Origin: Nocardioides aurantiacus
Lineage (GTDB): Bacteria; Actinomycetota; Actinomycetes; Propionibacteriales; Nocardioidaceae
Assembly: GCF_003752505.1 (NCBI RefSeq)
Contig: NZ_RKHO01000001.1
Location: 3,658,001 to 3,722,000 of the forward strand
Length of the DNA: 64,000 nt
Reading direction: 5' to 3'
Shown here: positions 43,246 to 52,526 of the stretch, piece after piece
Layout of the letters: every line of letters begins with the position of its first letter
Numbering within the stretch: position 1 is the first letter of the stretch
Position numbers and translations under genes: made by a program
Notes under the pieces: model-generated
Told to the model about the DNA's origin: nothing
What the model saw: only the letters and a program-made list of their open reading frames with translations
Database searches by the model: none

Positions 43246-44181
43246 TCAGGGAACCGGTGCGTCGGTCCGGGCCCGGCCCGCTCGCGCACCTCCGTGGGTG
43301 GCCGCCGCCACCGCGGCGATCGTGACCACCAGGCCCACGACCTCGCGGACTCCCAGCGTCTCGCCCAGCACGACCCAGGCCATCACGGCCGTGACCGGGG
43401 GCATCACGAAGAACACGCTGGCGGCCGCACCGGCGCCCCGCGCCCGCACCAGCACGCCCAGCAGGCCGAGGCCCACGATCGAGTTGACCACCGCGAGCAC
43501 CAGCACCGCGACCGCGGCGTCGACGGGGTCCCGGACCACGTCGGTGCCCTCGGTCGCCAGCGCGAGCACGAGCAGCGGCGGCCCGCACACCCCGAACTGC
43601 ACCGCCGCCGACCACAGCGGGTCGGGCGCGTGGCCGATCCAGCGCTGGCCGAGGGTGCCCAGGCTCAGCCCGAGCACGCTGAGCACCGCCCACGCCACGG
43701 CGACCGGCCCGCCCGCCTGGTCGAGGTCGGGACCCAGCACGAGCAGCACGCCGCCGACGCCCACGACGAAACCGAGCACCTGCACCGGTCGCAGCCGCTC
43801 GTGCAGCAGCGCGGCGGCCAGGACGGCGGTCAGCACCGGGCTCAGCGAGTGCAGCAGCGCCCCGAGGGTGGCGCCGAGGCCGCGCTCGAAGGCGAGGTAC
43901 ATCGCGGCGAACTGCACGCCGTTGAGCACCAGCCCGGTGGCCGCCATCCGCAGCAGGTCGGCCCGCGGCACCCGCAGCGGCCCGCGCAGCGCCCGGGCGA
44001 GGGCCCAGGCGATCGCCGCGGCCAGGAGGAAGCGGAAGGCGACCAGCATCAGCGGGTCCATCGCCCCGACGCCGTAGGGCCCCACGATGTAGCCCGAGGA
44101 CCAGATCAGCACGAAGCCCGCCGCGGGCACGAACGGCAGCCGCCCCTGGTCGGCGGGCCGGGTCGTCGTGGGCGAGGTCAT
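43246..44181 (-). CDS. EamA/DMT-family transporter
   Basis: The 311-residue carrier has ten likely helices in two EamA repeats. WSSGYIVGPYGVGAMDPLMLVAFRF near residue 30 is the classic first-repeat opening, and FVMPPVTAVMAWVVLGE near residue 260 ends the second repeat. DMT proteins export amino acids or other metabolites. It diverges from the SRPBCC gene with 33 bases between starts, so the promoters must overlap. Substrate unknown. Confidence 0.9.
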   Translation of the reverse strand: MTSPTTTRPADQGRLPFVPAAGFVLIWSSGYIVGPYGVGAMDPLMLVAFRFLLAAAIAWALARALRGPLRVPRADLLRMAATGLVLNGVQFAAMYLAFERGLGATLGALLHSLSPVLTAVLAAALLHERLRPVQVLGFVVGVGGVLLVLGPDLDQAGGPVAVAWAVLSVLGLSLGTLGQRWIGHAPDPLWSAAVQFGVCGPPLLVLALATEGTDVVRDPVDAAVAVLVLAVVNSIVGLGLLGVLVRARGAGAAASVFFVMPPVTAVMAWVVLGETLGVREVVGLVVTIAAVAAATHGGARAGRARTDAPVP

Positions 44182-44214
44182 CGCCGCTCACGCTACGGCT
44201 GCTTGACTCGGCCC

Positions 44215-44712
44215 ATGACCTCCCCGTCCGGACAGGACAGCACTGCCCCGTCCACCGAGCACCCCCGCGTCGTCACCGACTCGATCGAGGTCCAGGCGCC
44301 GCCGTCCGTGGTCTTCGACCTCCTCGCCGACCCCCGCCAGCACCCGCGGATCGACGGCTCCGGGTCGCTGCGCGGCTCGATCTCGGGCCCCGACCGGCTG
44401 ACGCAGGGGGCGCACTTCGGGATGGACATGAGGCTGTTCGGACTGCCCTACAAGATCCGCAACACCGTGGTCGAGCTCGAGGAGGACCGGCGGATCGCCT
44501 GGCGGCACTTCGGCGGTCACCGGTGGCGCTACGTGCTGGAACCCACCGCGCGGGGTACGCGCGTGACCGAGTCGTTCGACTACAGCCGCTACGGGCTCCT
44601 GCCCCGGCTGTTCGTCGAGCTGGCCGGCTTCCCCGAGCGCAACCGACGCGGCATCGCCGGGACGCTGGTCGAGCTCAAGAAGGCCGCAGAGCACGACGCC
44701 CGCACCACCTGA
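44215..44712 (+). CDS. SRPBCC-fold (polyketide cyclase/dehydrase-like) protein
   Basis: This 165-residue protein has the START/SRPBCC pattern: SIEVQAPPSVVFDLLADPRQHPRIDGS (about residues 22-48), a central beta-sheet, and a long C-terminal helix (NRRGIAGTLVELKKAAE). These domains bind hydrophobic ligands in a deep cavity; most small actinobacterial ones have no known ligand. ATG 44215 is preferred since the frame upstream is antisense to the EamA gene. The small DUF2945 gene follows 17 bases after the stop. Confidence 0.87.
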   Translation: MTSPSGQDSTAPSTEHPRVVTDSIEVQAPPSVVFDLLADPRQHPRIDGSGSLRGSISGPDRLTQGAHFGMDMRLFGLPYKIRNTVVELEEDRRIAWRHFGGHRWRYVLEPTARGTRVTESFDYSRYGLLPRLFVELAGFPERNRRGIAGTLVELKKAAEHDARTT

Positions 44713-44729
44713 GCGAGAGGACAGCAGCC

Positions 44730-44942
44730 ATGAGCATCCGCACCGGATCCACCGTCACCTGGACGTGGGGGGACAACGAGGCCGAGGGCAAGGTCACCGA
44801 GGTCCACCACGAGAAGGTCACCCGGACGTCCAAGGGCAGCGAGATCACCCGCAACGGCTCCGACGACGACCCGGCGTACGTCATTGAGCAGGAGGACGGC
44901 ACGACCGTGCTGAAGCTCAAGAGCGAGGTCCAGCAGGGCTGA
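44730..44942 (+). CDS. DUF2945 (hypervirulence-associated TUDOR-like) small protein
   Basis: This 70-residue protein has the SH3/TUDOR-like pattern G(S/D)xVxWxWGxxxxxGxVxEV at its start and ends DPAYVIEQEDGTTVLKLKSEV, matching the DUF2945 family almost fully. Its function is unknown; the domain is a small beta-barrel. It is downstream of the SRPBCC gene and terminates at a large hairpin. Confidence 0.85.
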   Translation: MSIRTGSTVTWTWGDNEAEGKVTEVHHEKVTRTSKGSEITRNGSDDDPAYVIEQEDGTTVLKLKSEVQQG

Positions 44943-44954
44943 GCCGTCGCGGGC

Positions 44955-45011
44955 GCACAGTCGTGTGGGTGAGGGCGCGCCCTGGCGCCCTCCCACCCAC
45001 ACGACTCGTGC
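44955..45011. terminator. Large bidirectional terminator hairpin between convergent genes
   Basis: AGTCGTGTGGGTG plus AGGGCGC on the left (from 44959) pair with GCGCCCT and CACCCACACGACT on the right (to 45006), with a two-base bulge. GCAC/GTGC adds an outer four pairs. It occupies nearly the whole 78-base gap between the DUF2945 stop and the minus-strand GST-like stop. Confidence 0.75.
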
Positions 45012-45020
45012 TGGTGGTCG

Positions 45021-45980
45021 CTAGCCCAGCCGCTCGCGGTCGTGCGGGGTGAGCCAGACCGACTCGTCGGGGCCCTGGGGCACGATGCCGCTGGGATTCA
45101 CGTCGGTGTGGACGACGTAGTAGTGCGCCTTGATCTGCGCGAAGTCGGTGTTCTCGCCGAAGCCGGGCTGCTGGAACAGGTCGCGAGCGTAGCCCCAGAG
45201 GTGGGGCAGCTCGGTCAGCTTCTGGCGGTTGCACTTGAAGTGGCCGTGGTAGACCGCGTCGAAGCGGGCCAGCGTGGTGAAGAGCCGGATGTCGGCCTCG
45301 GTGATCGTCGACCCCATCAGGTAGCGACGGTCCGCCAGCCGGTCCTCCAGCCAGTCCATCGCCGTCCAGAGCCGGTCGTAGGCCTCGTCGTAGGCCTCCT
45401 GGGTGCCGGCGAAGCCGCAGCGGTAGACGCCGTTGTTGACCTCGGTGAAGACGCGCTGCATCACCTCCTCCATCTCGTCCCGGACCTCGGCGGGCCACAG
45501 GTCGGGCGCGTCGGCGCGGTGGTGCTCGGTCCACTCGAAGAACAGGTCGTGGGTGATCCACGGGAAGTCGTTGGTGACGACCTGGCCGGTGGGGACGTCG
45601 ACGATCGCGGGGACGGTGATGCCGCGCGGGTAGTCGGGGTAGCGCTCGAAGTAGGCCTGCTGCAGCCGCTCGATGCCGAGCACCGGGTCGACGTCGCCCT
45701 CGTCGAGGTCGAAGGTCCAGCTGCGCTGGTCGTGGGTGGGGCCGGCCAGGCCGAGCGAGATGACGTCCTCGAGGCCGAGCAGCTGGCGCACGATGATGGC
45801 GCGGTTGGCCCACGGGCAGGCCTTCGCAGCCACCAGCCGGTAGCGGCCGGGCTCGACCGGCCACTGCGGCGGGTCGGAGCCCTCGACGGGCTCGCGCACG
45901 ATGCGGTCCGGGATGTAGTTCATGTCCCGGTCGAAGGACTTGCCCTGCTCGACGTAGCTGCCGCCGGTCTCGTCTGCCAT
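45021..45980 (-). CDS. Xi-class glutathione S-transferase-like (YqjG/ECM4-type) hydroquinone reductase
   Basis: The 319-residue protein shows the Xi-class layout: RYRLVAAKACPWANRAIIVRQ with the reactive Cys55 in CPWA, then a thioredoxin-like domain (VTNDFPWITHDLF) and a helical domain with TEADIRLFTTLARFDAVYHGHFKCN. The family reduces glutathionyl- or, in actinobacteria lacking glutathione, probably mycothiol-conjugated hydroquinones. The mycothiol link is inference from the host. The ATG at 45980 lies behind no striking ribosome site. It stands alone between a strong terminator and the aminotransferase gene. Confidence 0.9.
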   Translation of the reverse strand: MADETGGSYVEQGKSFDRDMNYIPDRIVREPVEGSDPPQWPVEPGRYRLVAAKACPWANRAIIVRQLLGLEDVISLGLAGPTHDQRSWTFDLDEGDVDPVLGIERLQQAYFERYPDYPRGITVPAIVDVPTGQVVTNDFPWITHDLFFEWTEHHRADAPDLWPAEVRDEMEEVMQRVFTEVNNGVYRCGFAGTQEAYDEAYDRLWTAMDWLEDRLADRRYLMGSTITEADIRLFTTLARFDAVYHGHFKCNRQKLTELPHLWGYARDLFQQPGFGENTDFAQIKAHYYVVHTDVNPSGIVPQGPDESVWLTPHDRERLG

Positions 45981-46022
45981 GCCCCCATGTTCCCGGATGG
46001 GAGAAGGTTCAACCGCTTCGGG

Positions 46023-47126
46023 CTACTCCGGGACCGGGACGCCGGACCGCCAGGCGGCCGTCACCTCGAGGAGGACGTCGTTGCCCTCGGGCTCGCCGAT
46101 GCTGACGCGCACGCCGTCGCCGGCGAAGGGCCGCACCGAGATGCCGGCCTGCTCGGCCGCCGCGGCAAACTCCAGGGAGCGGTCCCCGAGCGGGAGCCAG
46201 ACGAAGTTGCCCTGGGCCTCGGGGACCTCGAAGCCCTGCCGGGCCAGCGCGTCCACGACGCGGGTGCGCTCGGCGACGAGCGCGTCGACGCGCTCCAGCA
46301 ACGCCTCCTCGGCCTCGAGCGAGGCCACGGCCGCGGCCTGGGCGACGCTCGAGACGCCGAACGGCAGCGCGCACGCACGCACCGCCGCCGCCACGTCCGG
46401 GTGGGCGACCAGGTAGCCGACGCGGAACCCGGCCAGCCCGTAGGCCTTGGCGAAGGTGCGCATGACCGCGACGTTGGCGTGCTCGGCGGCCAGCGCGAGC
46501 GCGTCCACGGGGTCCTCGTCGCGGACGAACTCCCGGTAGGCCTCGTCGACGACGACCAGCACCTGCGGGGGCACCTGGGCCACGAAGTCGCGCAGCTCGG
46601 CGTCGCTGACGGCCGTGCCGGTCGGGTTGTTGGGCGTGCAGACGACCACCACGCGGGTGCGGTCGGTGACCGCCGCCGCCATCGCCGCCAGGTCGTGGCG
46701 ACCGGTCGCGGTGACGGGGACCCGGACGGAGGTGGCGCCGTTGGCCGACACCGCGATCGGGTAGGCCTCAAAGGACCGCCAGGCGTAGACGACCTCGTCG
46801 CCGGGCTCGCAGAACGCCTGGAGCAGGTGGTAGAGCACCGCCACCGAGCCGGTGCCCGCGGCGAGCTTCTCGGGGGCGACGCCCAGCTTGTCCGACAGCG
46901 CGGCGTACAGCGCCGTGTTGCCCATGTCGGGGTAGCGGTTCATCCGCGCCACCGCGGCCTCGGCGGCCTCCACCACGCCCGGCAGCGGCGGGTAGGGGTT
47001 CTCGTTGGAGGACAGCTTGAAGACCTGCTGGCCGGGTCGCGGCGTCGGCGGCTTGCCGGCGACGTACGCCGGGATGGCGGCGATCGTCGCGCGGGGGGAG
47101 GGTGCCGTGTCGTGGGGGTTGCTCAC
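46023..47126 (-). CDS. Aromatic/histidinol-phosphate aminotransferase (HisC2/Pat-like)
   Basis: The 367-residue PLP enzyme has [15 protein letters not shown] at the start, [57 protein letters not shown] and the PLP-lysine block [26 protein letters not shown] and WRSFEAYP are those of the actinobacterial Pat/HisC2 branch, which transaminates phenylalanine/tyrosine precursors, although a true HisC cannot be excluded. No other his genes lie nearby, which favours Pat. The start is GTG 47126, and the DDAH-like stop is ten bases upstream. Confidence 0.88.
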   Translation of the reverse strand: MSNPHDTAPSPRATIAAIPAYVAGKPPTPRPGQQVFKLSSNENPYPPLPGVVEAAEAAVARMNRYPDMGNTALYAALSDKLGVAPEKLAAGTGSVAVLYHLLQAFCEPGDEVVYAWRSFEAYPIAVSANGATSVRVPVTATGRHDLAAMAAAVTDRTRVVVVCTPNNPTGTAVSDAELRDFVAQVPPQVLVVVDEAYREFVRDEDPVDALALAAEHANVAVMRTFAKAYGLAGFRVGYLVAHPDVAAAVRACALPFGVSSVAQAAAVASLEAEEALLERVDALVAERTRVVDALARQGFEVPEAQGNFVWLPLGDRSLEFAAAAEQAGISVRPFAGDGVRVSIGEPEGNDVLLEVTAAWRSGVPVPE

Positions 47127-47136
47127 CCGCAGGACT

Positions 47137-48069
47137 CTAGGACGGCAGCACGACGCCGCCCCCGGGGACCGGTCGCAGGTCCCGCCCGAGGCGTACGTCG
47201 AGGGGGTTGGTCAGGCACCGCACGGCGCCGCCGCCCTTGAGCAGCTCGGAGACGTCGACCACGACGACCTCGAAGCCCCACTCCTCCAGCTGCGCGCGCA
47301 CCCGGTCGGGGCAGGCGGGCATCACCACGGTGCGGCCCACGACCACGGAGTTGGCGCAGAACGTCATCGCCTCGTCCTCGGTGAGCACGAGCGGCTCGGG
47401 CACGAGGTCGAGGAGCGCGGCGGCCGAGGCCTCGTCGTACGCCGCGGGGCAGACCATCGCGCGGGTGTCGTCGAGCGGGCAGAAGCCGAGGTCCATGTGG
47501 TACATCCCCGGGTGCACGATGCGGAAGCCTCGGACCGTCGTGCCGAGCTCGGTCGCGAGGTGCTTCAGGGCCAGCTCCTCGGTGCGCGGGCCGAAGCCGA
47601 CGACCAGGTCGCCGCGCCAGGCGAACGCGTCGCCGGCCTCGAGGTGGGCGCCGACGCCGTCGCGGCCGGTGCGCTGGGTGGTCGCGCCACGGTCGGCCCA
47701 CCAGCGCTCGGCGGCCGGGGTCTCCATCCGGCGCTCGGCGTGGCGCATGTGGGACAGCACGACGTGGGGCGAGCCGTCCTCCCGCTCGAGCGCCAGGCCG
47801 AGGTTCATCGCGTAGACCATGTCGGGCGCCTCGGCGAGCTGGCCGAGCACCTCGACGCTCGCGCCGGCGGCCTCGATCGCGGCCACCATCGCGGCCCACT
47901 GCTCACGGGTGCGGACCGGGTCGGGCTGGTCGTCGAGGTGCATGAACGGGTTGATCGCGTAGTCGATGCGGAAGTGGTCGGGCGACACCGCGAGGTAGCG
48001 GCGGCCCCAGGGCAGCGGCTGCGTCGTCGGGACGGGCGGGGCGGGCAGGGTCTCGGGGCGCGTGCTCAT
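47137..48069 (-). CDS. Dimethylarginine dimethylaminohydrolase-like amidinohydrolase
   Basis: This 310-residue guanidine-modifying enzyme has the catalytic His in [16 protein letters not shown] (about residues 187-202) and the nucleophile Cys285 in [12 protein letters not shown] near the C-terminus, the order seen in DDAH and amidinotransferases. DDAH turns methylated arginine into citrulline; relatives hydrolyse arginine or agmatine-like substrates. AGGAGG lies ahead of ATG 48069. A perfect palindrome and a divergent GntR-family gene suggest substrate-inducible control. It often neighbours ornithine aminotransferase, which is not found here. Confidence 0.87.
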   Translation of the reverse strand: MSTRPETLPAPPVPTTQPLPWGRRYLAVSPDHFRIDYAINPFMHLDDQPDPVRTREQWAAMVAAIEAAGASVEVLGQLAEAPDMVYAMNLGLALEREDGSPHVVLSHMRHAERRMETPAAERWWADRGATTQRTGRDGVGAHLEAGDAFAWRGDLVVGFGPRTEELALKHLATELGTTVRGFRIVHPGMYHMDLGFCPLDDTRAMVCPAAYDEASAAALLDLVPEPLVLTEDEAMTFCANSVVVGRTVVMPACPDRVRAQLEEWGFEVVVVDVSELLKGGGAVRCLTNPLDVRLGRDLRPVPGGGVVLPS

Positions 48070-48128
48070 GGGGGCCTCCTCGGCGGTGCGGGGCGTCGAG
48101 CGGTGGTGACGCCGGTCACGTATTGCCT

Positions 48129-48143
48129 GATTGTCGGACAATC
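48129..48143. promoter_or_regulatory. Perfect 15-bp GntR-type operator palindrome
   Basis: GATTGTCGGACAATC (7-1-7) contains the GTC-N-GAC core of GntR/FCD operators. It sits in the 138-base gap between the divergent DDAH-like gene and the GntR regulator, and it is AT-rich against the background. Auto-regulation and repression of the hydrolase gene are likely. Confidence 0.7.
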
Positions 48144-48207
48144 TTGGGTCCAGTGTGACCCACGGGGGTGTGCTTCGCCAAAGAACGCGCGCGATGATGG
48201 GGGTCCC

Positions 48208-48918
48208 ATGTCGGCCACCCCGCGCGAAGGCGCCCCGCTCAGCCCGTTCGCGGGCCTGCGGATCGAGCCGATGACCACGGTCGAGCGGGTCGCCGAGGAG
48301 CTGCGCCGCTCGCTGTTCGAGGGCGAGCTCGAGCCCGGCACCCCGCTGCGCGAGGTGGCGATCGCCGACGCGCTCGGGGTCTCCCGCTCGACGGTCCGCG
48401 AGGCACTGGGGGTGCTCGTGGCCGAGGGCCTCGCGGACCGGCTGCCCAACCGCGGCACCCAGGTGCGCCGCCTCGACAGCGCCCAGGTCGCCGACGTCTG
48501 CCGGGCGCGGGTGGTGGTCGAGAGCGCCGGCGTACGCCGCTGGCCCGACGCGGCGGAGGAGGAGCGGCAGGAGCTGCGCGACGCGCTGAGCGCCTACTCC
48601 GACCTGCGGGGCAGCGACTGCACCACCGCGGAGTTCGTGGCCGCCCACCTCCGGATCCACCGGGCGCTCGCCGGGCTGGCGGGGTCGAGCCGGCTGCTCG
48701 CCTTCGTCGACGGGCTGCACGCCGAGGTCCGGCTCGCGCTCGCCGAGGTCGACCGCGCCCGCGGCAACGCCGCCGAGCAGGTGCACTCCCACAGCCACCT
48801 GCTCGACCTGCTCGAGGCCGGGGACACCGAGGCCGCGGCGGCCGAGCTCGCCGCCCACCTCGAGGAGGCCGAGGAGTCGATGACCGACGAGGTCGAGCGG
48901 CGGCTGCGCGCGGAGTAG
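48208..48918 (+). CDS. GntR-family regulator, FCD subfamily
   Basis: The 236-residue regulator has an N-terminal winged helix-turn-helix (about residues 20-80: TVERVAEELRRSLFEGELEPG then GVSRSTVREALGVLVAEGL) and an all-helical FCD effector domain with His/Asp residues that usually bind a metal and a carboxylate (AAHLRIHRALAGLAG, HSHLLDLLEAGD). It diverges from the DDAH-like gene, with a perfect palindrome between them. The inducer may be an arginine derivative, but that is inference from position. Confidence 0.92.
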   Translation: MSATPREGAPLSPFAGLRIEPMTTVERVAEELRRSLFEGELEPGTPLREVAIADALGVSRSTVREALGVLVAEGLADRLPNRGTQVRRLDSAQVADVCRARVVVESAGVRRWPDAAEEERQELRDALSAYSDLRGSDCTTAEFVAAHLRIHRALAGLAGSSRLLAFVDGLHAEVRLALAEVDRARGNAAEQVHSHSHLLDLLEAGDTEAAAAELAAHLEEAEESMTDEVERRLRAE

Positions 48919-48936
48919 GCCTCTACGCTGCGGCGC

Positions 48937-49320
48937 ATGAGGTTCCTCGTCTTCGTCATCGCCAACGCGCTGGCACTGGGAGCGGCGGTGTGGCTCTTCG
49001 AGGGCATCACGCTCCCGGCTCCCGACGACACCACGCTGGCCGTCGAGCTGCTCGTCGTCGGCGTCATCTTCGGGGTGGTCAACGCGGTGGTGCGGCCCGT
49101 CGTGCGCCTGCTGTCGCTGCCGCTGATCGTGCTGACCCTCGGCCTGTTCTGGTTCGTGGTCAACGCCGCGATGCTGCTGCTGACCAGCGCGATCTCCGGC
49201 GCGGTGGGGCTGGACTTCCGCGTCGACGGGTTCGGCACCGCGCTGCTCGGGTCGATCGTGATCTCGCTGGTGAGCCTGCTCGTCAACGCCGTGCTGCCCG
49301 ACCCCGAGCGGCGGCGCTGA
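48937..49320 (+). CDS. Phage holin family (superfamily IV-like) membrane protein
   Basis: This 127-residue protein has four hydrophobic helices with the conserved blocks VVGVIFGVVNAVVRPVVRLL and LPLIVLTLGLFWFVVNAAMLLLTS, typical of the bacterial 'phage holin family 4' (YvlD-like) proteins, which are chromosomal and not phage-linked. The role is unknown, probably membrane maintenance. It starts 18 bases after the GntR stop and ends one base before the phosphatase start, so it is co-transcribed with both. Confidence 0.85.
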   Translation: MRFLVFVIANALALGAAVWLFEGITLPAPDDTTLAVELLVVGVIFGVVNAVVRPVVRLLSLPLIVLTLGLFWFVVNAAMLLLTSAISGAVGLDFRVDGFGTALLGSIVISLVSLLVNAVLPDPERRR

Positions 49321-49321
49321 G

Positions 49322-49825
49322 GTGGCCGCACCCGCGCTGCCGGCGCCGCTGGGCGCGCCGTACCGGATCGGGTTCGTGTGCCTGGGCAACATCTGCCGCT
49401 CCCCGATGGCCGACGTCGTGACGACCTCGCTGGTCGCCGACGCGGGCCTCGCCGACCGGGTCGAGGTGCGCAGCAGCGGCACCGGCGGCTGGCACGTCGG
49501 CCAGCCGATGGACGAGCGCGCGGCGGCCCGGCTGACCGCGTCGGGGTACGACGCGAGCCGCCACCGCGCCCAGCAGCACGACGCCACCTGGGCCGGCCTC
49601 GACCTCGTGCTCGCCATGGACGCCGCCAACCTCGCCGAGATCGGCGGGGAGTCCGACCGGGTCCGGCTGTTCCGCTCCTTCGACCCCGAGGCGGACGCCG
49701 ACCCGGCACCCGACGTGCCCGACCCCTACTACGGCGGCGACGCCGGCTTCGCCGACGTCCTCGCCATGGTCGAACGCACCTGCGCCGTCCTCGTCGACGG
49801 CCTCGCGCGCCTCGACCTGCGCTGA
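49322..49825 (+). CDS. Low-molecular-weight protein-tyrosine phosphatase
   Basis: The 167-residue enzyme has the P-loop C20-LGNIC-R26-S27 (CX5R motif) and the general acid Asp134 in DPYYGG, the defining residues of LMW-PTPs. It would dephosphorylate tyrosines on proteins, often polysaccharide or virulence kinases. The GTG start at 49322 follows the holin-like stop by a single base. No tyrosine kinase gene is in the window. Confidence 0.95.
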   Translation: MAAPALPAPLGAPYRIGFVCLGNICRSPMADVVTTSLVADAGLADRVEVRSSGTGGWHVGQPMDERAAARLTASGYDASRHRAQQHDATWAGLDLVLAMDAANLAEIGGESDRVRLFRSFDPEADADPAPDVPDPYYGGDAGFADVLAMVERTCAVLVDGLARLDLR

Positions 49826-49916
49826 GCGAGGGCCCACCGACCCGCCCACCGATGATTTCGGGGGTGCCGCGAAGTCTCCTCCCCTGCCTACAGTTGGACC
49901 CCCTGGAGGAGGACCC

Positions 49917-50918
49917 ATGACCCAGCTCCACGACCGCGTCCCGACTCCCCCCTTCCCCGAGGTGGCCGACCGCTACCGCCGCGAGCTGACCGCGCACTGC
50001 TACCGGATGACCGGGTCGGTCTACGACGCGGAGGACATGGTCCAGGAGACCTACCTGCGGGCCTGGAAGGCCTTCGACGACTTCGAGGGGCGCTCGTCGG
50101 TCCGCACCTGGCTCTACCGGATCGCCACCAACGTGTGCCTGACCAACCTCGAGGGCCGGGGCCGCCGGCCGCTGCCCACCGGCCTGGGGATGCCCGACTC
50201 GCAGGCCCGCGACGAGCTGGTCACCGCCGACGAGGTGCCGTGGCTGCAGCCCATGCCCGACGTGATGGTCGACGTCGCCAACATCGACCCGGCCGAGGTG
50301 GTCGGCAACCGCGACGCCATCCGGCTCGCCTTCGTGGCCGCGCTCCAGCACCTGCCTCCCCGCCAGCGGGCCGTGCTCGTGCTGCGCGACGTGCTCCGCT
50401 GGACCGCCAAGGAGACCGCCGCCGCGCTGGACACCACGGTCGCCGCGGTCAACAGCGCGCTGCAGCGGGCGCACGCCCAGCTCGCGGAGAAGCAGCTCAC
50501 CGAGGGCACCGTCGAGGACACCCTGACGCCGGAGCACGAGCGGATGCTCGAGCGCTACGTGCAGGCGTTCTGGGCCAAGGACGTCGACGCGCTGGTGACG
50601 ATGCTGGCCGCGGACGCGGTCTGGGAGATGCCACCCTTCACCGGCTGGTACCAGGGCGCCGAGACCATCGCCGAGCTCATCGAGCACAACTGCCCCGGCG
50701 GCGCGCACGACATGCCGATGCTGCGGACGTCGGCGAACGGCCAGCCGGCGTACGGCCTCTACATGCGCACCCCCCAGGGCGACTTCCGGCCCTTCCAGCT
50801 GCAGGTGCTGCAGCTGGTCGACGGCCGGGTGCGGCACGTGGTGGCGTTCTTCGAGGAGGGCCTGTTCGAGACCTTCGGGCTGCCGGCCACGCTGCCCGCG
50901 TCGTACGCCGCCGGCTAG
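49917..50918 (+). CDS. ECF sigma factor of the SigG/SigX5 type with SnoaL-like C-terminal domain
   Basis: The 333-residue sigma factor has region 2 (YRRELTAHCYRMTGSVYDAEDMVQETYLRAWKAFDDFEGRSSV, about residues 17-62), region 4 (LPPRQRAVLVLRDVLRWTAKETAAALDTT then VNSALQRAHAQL, about residues 143-190) and an extra 130-residue SnoaL-like domain (ERMLERYVQAFWAKDVDALVTMLAADAVWEMPP). This architecture replaces a separate anti-sigma factor; the C-terminal domain controls activity. A GGAGGAGG ribosome site precedes ATG 49917. The small TIGR03086 gene follows four bases after the stop. Targets are unknown. Confidence 0.93.
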   Translation: MTQLHDRVPTPPFPEVADRYRRELTAHCYRMTGSVYDAEDMVQETYLRAWKAFDDFEGRSSVRTWLYRIATNVCLTNLEGRGRRPLPTGLGMPDSQARDELVTADEVPWLQPMPDVMVDVANIDPAEVVGNRDAIRLAFVAALQHLPPRQRAVLVLRDVLRWTAKETAAALDTTVAAVNSALQRAHAQLAEKQLTEGTVEDTLTPEHERMLERYVQAFWAKDVDALVTMLAADAVWEMPPFTGWYQGAETIAELIEHNCPGGAHDMPMLRTSANGQPAYGLYMRTPQGDFRPFQLQVLQLVDGRVRHVVAFFEEGLFETFGLPATLPASYAAG

Positions 50919-50922
50919 GGCC

Positions 50923-51519
50923 GTGCCCACGCTCTCGGCGCCGCGTGCCCTCGCGGTGCTGGACGCTGCCGTGGTCTGGACCCACGACTGCCTGCAGGCG
51001 GCGCGCACCGCCGACGCCGGCCTGCCGACGCCCTGCGCCGGCTGGGACCTCGGCGACCTGCTCGTCCACATGGAGGACTCGCTCGCGGCCCTCGCCGAGG
51101 CCGCGCTGGGCCGGGTCGCGCTCGACGCCCCGCTGCCGGCGGCGGCCCGCGAGCCCGCGGTGCTGGTGGAGCGGGTCGTACGCCGCGCCTGCCACACGCG
51201 CGCCCGCTGGCAGGCCCTCCCGACCGGCGGAGCCGTCGAGGTGGACGTCCTGGCGCTGGACCGCGACACCCTCGCCCTGGTCGGGGCGCTCGAGGTGACC
51301 GTGCACGGCTGGGACGTCGCCGCGGCCGTCGGTCCCGCCCGGCGACCGCCCGAGGACCTGGCCGCCCGGCTGCTCCCGGTCGCCCGCCACGCGGTGCCCG
51401 CGGGCGAGCGCGGCGGTCGGTTCGCGCCGGCGCTCGTGCCGACGGACGGCTCCGCGGCCGCGCGCCTGCTGGCCCACCTCGGCCGTGACGCCGGCTGGCG
51501 CGTCGGGCGGCCCCGCTGA
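50923..51519 (+). CDS. TIGR03086-type DinB-like metal-binding protein
   Basis: The 198-residue protein has the DinB/mycothiol pattern with TPCAGWDLGDLLVHMEDSLAAL (about residues 34-56) and a second His in VTVHGWDVAAAVG (about residue 127), the usual metal ligands of TIGR03086 proteins. It is co-transcribed with the sigma factor before it (GTG start four bases after that stop) and may modulate its response, but no such function has been shown for the family. It is the second DinB-like protein of the window, unrelated in sequence detail to that at 32194. Confidence 0.78.
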   Translation: MPTLSAPRALAVLDAAVVWTHDCLQAARTADAGLPTPCAGWDLGDLLVHMEDSLAALAEAALGRVALDAPLPAAAREPAVLVERVVRRACHTRARWQALPTGGAVEVDVLALDRDTLALVGALEVTVHGWDVAAAVGPARRPPEDLAARLLPVARHAVPAGERGGRFAPALVPTDGSAAARLLAHLGRDAGWRVGRPR

Positions 51520-51583
51520 CCCCGGCGGCTGGTCGCCGCCCGCTGCCCTGGCGGTGGTTGGTCCGGCTCGGCACCCTGGGGGC

Positions 51584-52438
51584 ATGGCACGCAGCCGAGG
51601 GGTCGCCGAGCTCGTGGAGCGCCTGCTGGGCACGCCCGTCGCGGCCACCACCCCCGTCGCGGGCGGCGACACCTGCGTGACGACCCGGGTACGGCTCGGC
51701 GACGGCCGGTCCGCGCTCGTGAAGACCCGGTCGGGGGCGCCGGAGGACTTCTTCGCCGCCGAGGCGCGTGGGCTGCGGTGGCTGGCCGAGCCGGGCGTCG
51801 TACCCGTCGCCGAGGTGCTCGCCGTCGACCGCGACTGCCTCGTCCTCGCCTGGATCGAGACCGGACGACCCACTGCCGAGGCGGCTGCCGGGCTCGGCCG
51901 CGGCCTGGCCCTGCTGCACGCCAGCGGCGCCGACGGCTTCGGCGCCGAGCAGGACGGCTTCGTGGGCTCGCTGCCGCTGCCGAACGGACCCGCCCCCACG
52001 TGGCCGGAGTTCTACGCGGTCCGGCGGGTGCTGCCCTACCTCCGGCTGGCCGTCGACCGCGGCCACGTCGAGCCGCGTGACGCCGCGGCCGTCGAGGACG
52101 TCGTACGCCGGGTCGCGGAGCTCGCCGGCCCCGCCGAGCCGCCCGCCCGCCTCCACGGCGACCTGTGGTCGGGCAACGTGGTCTGGGGCACCGAGCGCGC
52201 CCACCTCGTGGACCCCGCCGCCCACGGCGGCCACCGCGAGACCGACCTCGCGCTCCTCGCCCTCTTCGGCACCCCTCACCTCGAGCGCCTCGTCGCGGCG
52301 TACGACGAGGAGCGGCCGCTCGCCGACGGCTGGCGCGACCGCCAGCCACTCCACCAGCTCTTCCCGGCGCTCCTCCACGCCGCGATGTTCGGCGGCGGGT
52401 ACGGCGCCCGGGCAGGCGAGCTGGCCCGGCGGCTCTGA
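51584..52438 (+). CDS. Fructosamine kinase family protein
   Basis: This 284-residue kinase-fold protein shows [24 protein letters not shown] (nucleotide-binding strand and Lys, about residues 25-48), the catalytic loop [12 protein letters not shown] (about residues 189-200) and [17 protein letters not shown] (Mg-binding Asp). Fructosamine-3-kinases phosphorylate sugar adducts on proteins so they fall apart; bacterial members use ribulosamines or small amines. The ATG at 51584 is followed by a normal N-terminus. A hairpin terminator lies directly after its stop. Confidence 0.93.
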   Translation: MARSRGVAELVERLLGTPVAATTPVAGGDTCVTTRVRLGDGRSALVKTRSGAPEDFFAAEARGLRWLAEPGVVPVAEVLAVDRDCLVLAWIETGRPTAEAAAGLGRGLALLHASGADGFGAEQDGFVGSLPLPNGPAPTWPEFYAVRRVLPYLRLAVDRGHVEPRDAAAVEDVVRRVAELAGPAEPPARLHGDLWSGNVVWGTERAHLVDPAAHGGHRETDLALLALFGTPHLERLVAAYDEERPLADGWRDRQPLHQLFPALLHAAMFGGGYGARAGELARRL

Positions 52439-52475
52439 GGGGGTCGGCTCTCCAGGGAGCAGAGCGCCGGCCCCC
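52439..52475 (+). terminator. Terminator hairpin after the fructosamine-kinase-like gene
   Basis: GGGGGTCGGCTCT pairs with AGAGCGCCGGCCCCC through 13 pairs with one G-U and a two-base bulge, around a nine-base loop. It starts at the first base after the stop codon. Confidence 0.6.
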
Positions 52476-52526
52476 ACCCCCCGCGCGTCTCAGCCAGCCC
52501 TCAGGCCCTGGTGGCACCCTGAACCC

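Noticed and set aside
48937-49320. Prophage remnant suggested by the holin-family protein
   Set aside because: This YvlD-like family is chromosomal, and no integrase, capsid, tail or lysin genes are nearby.
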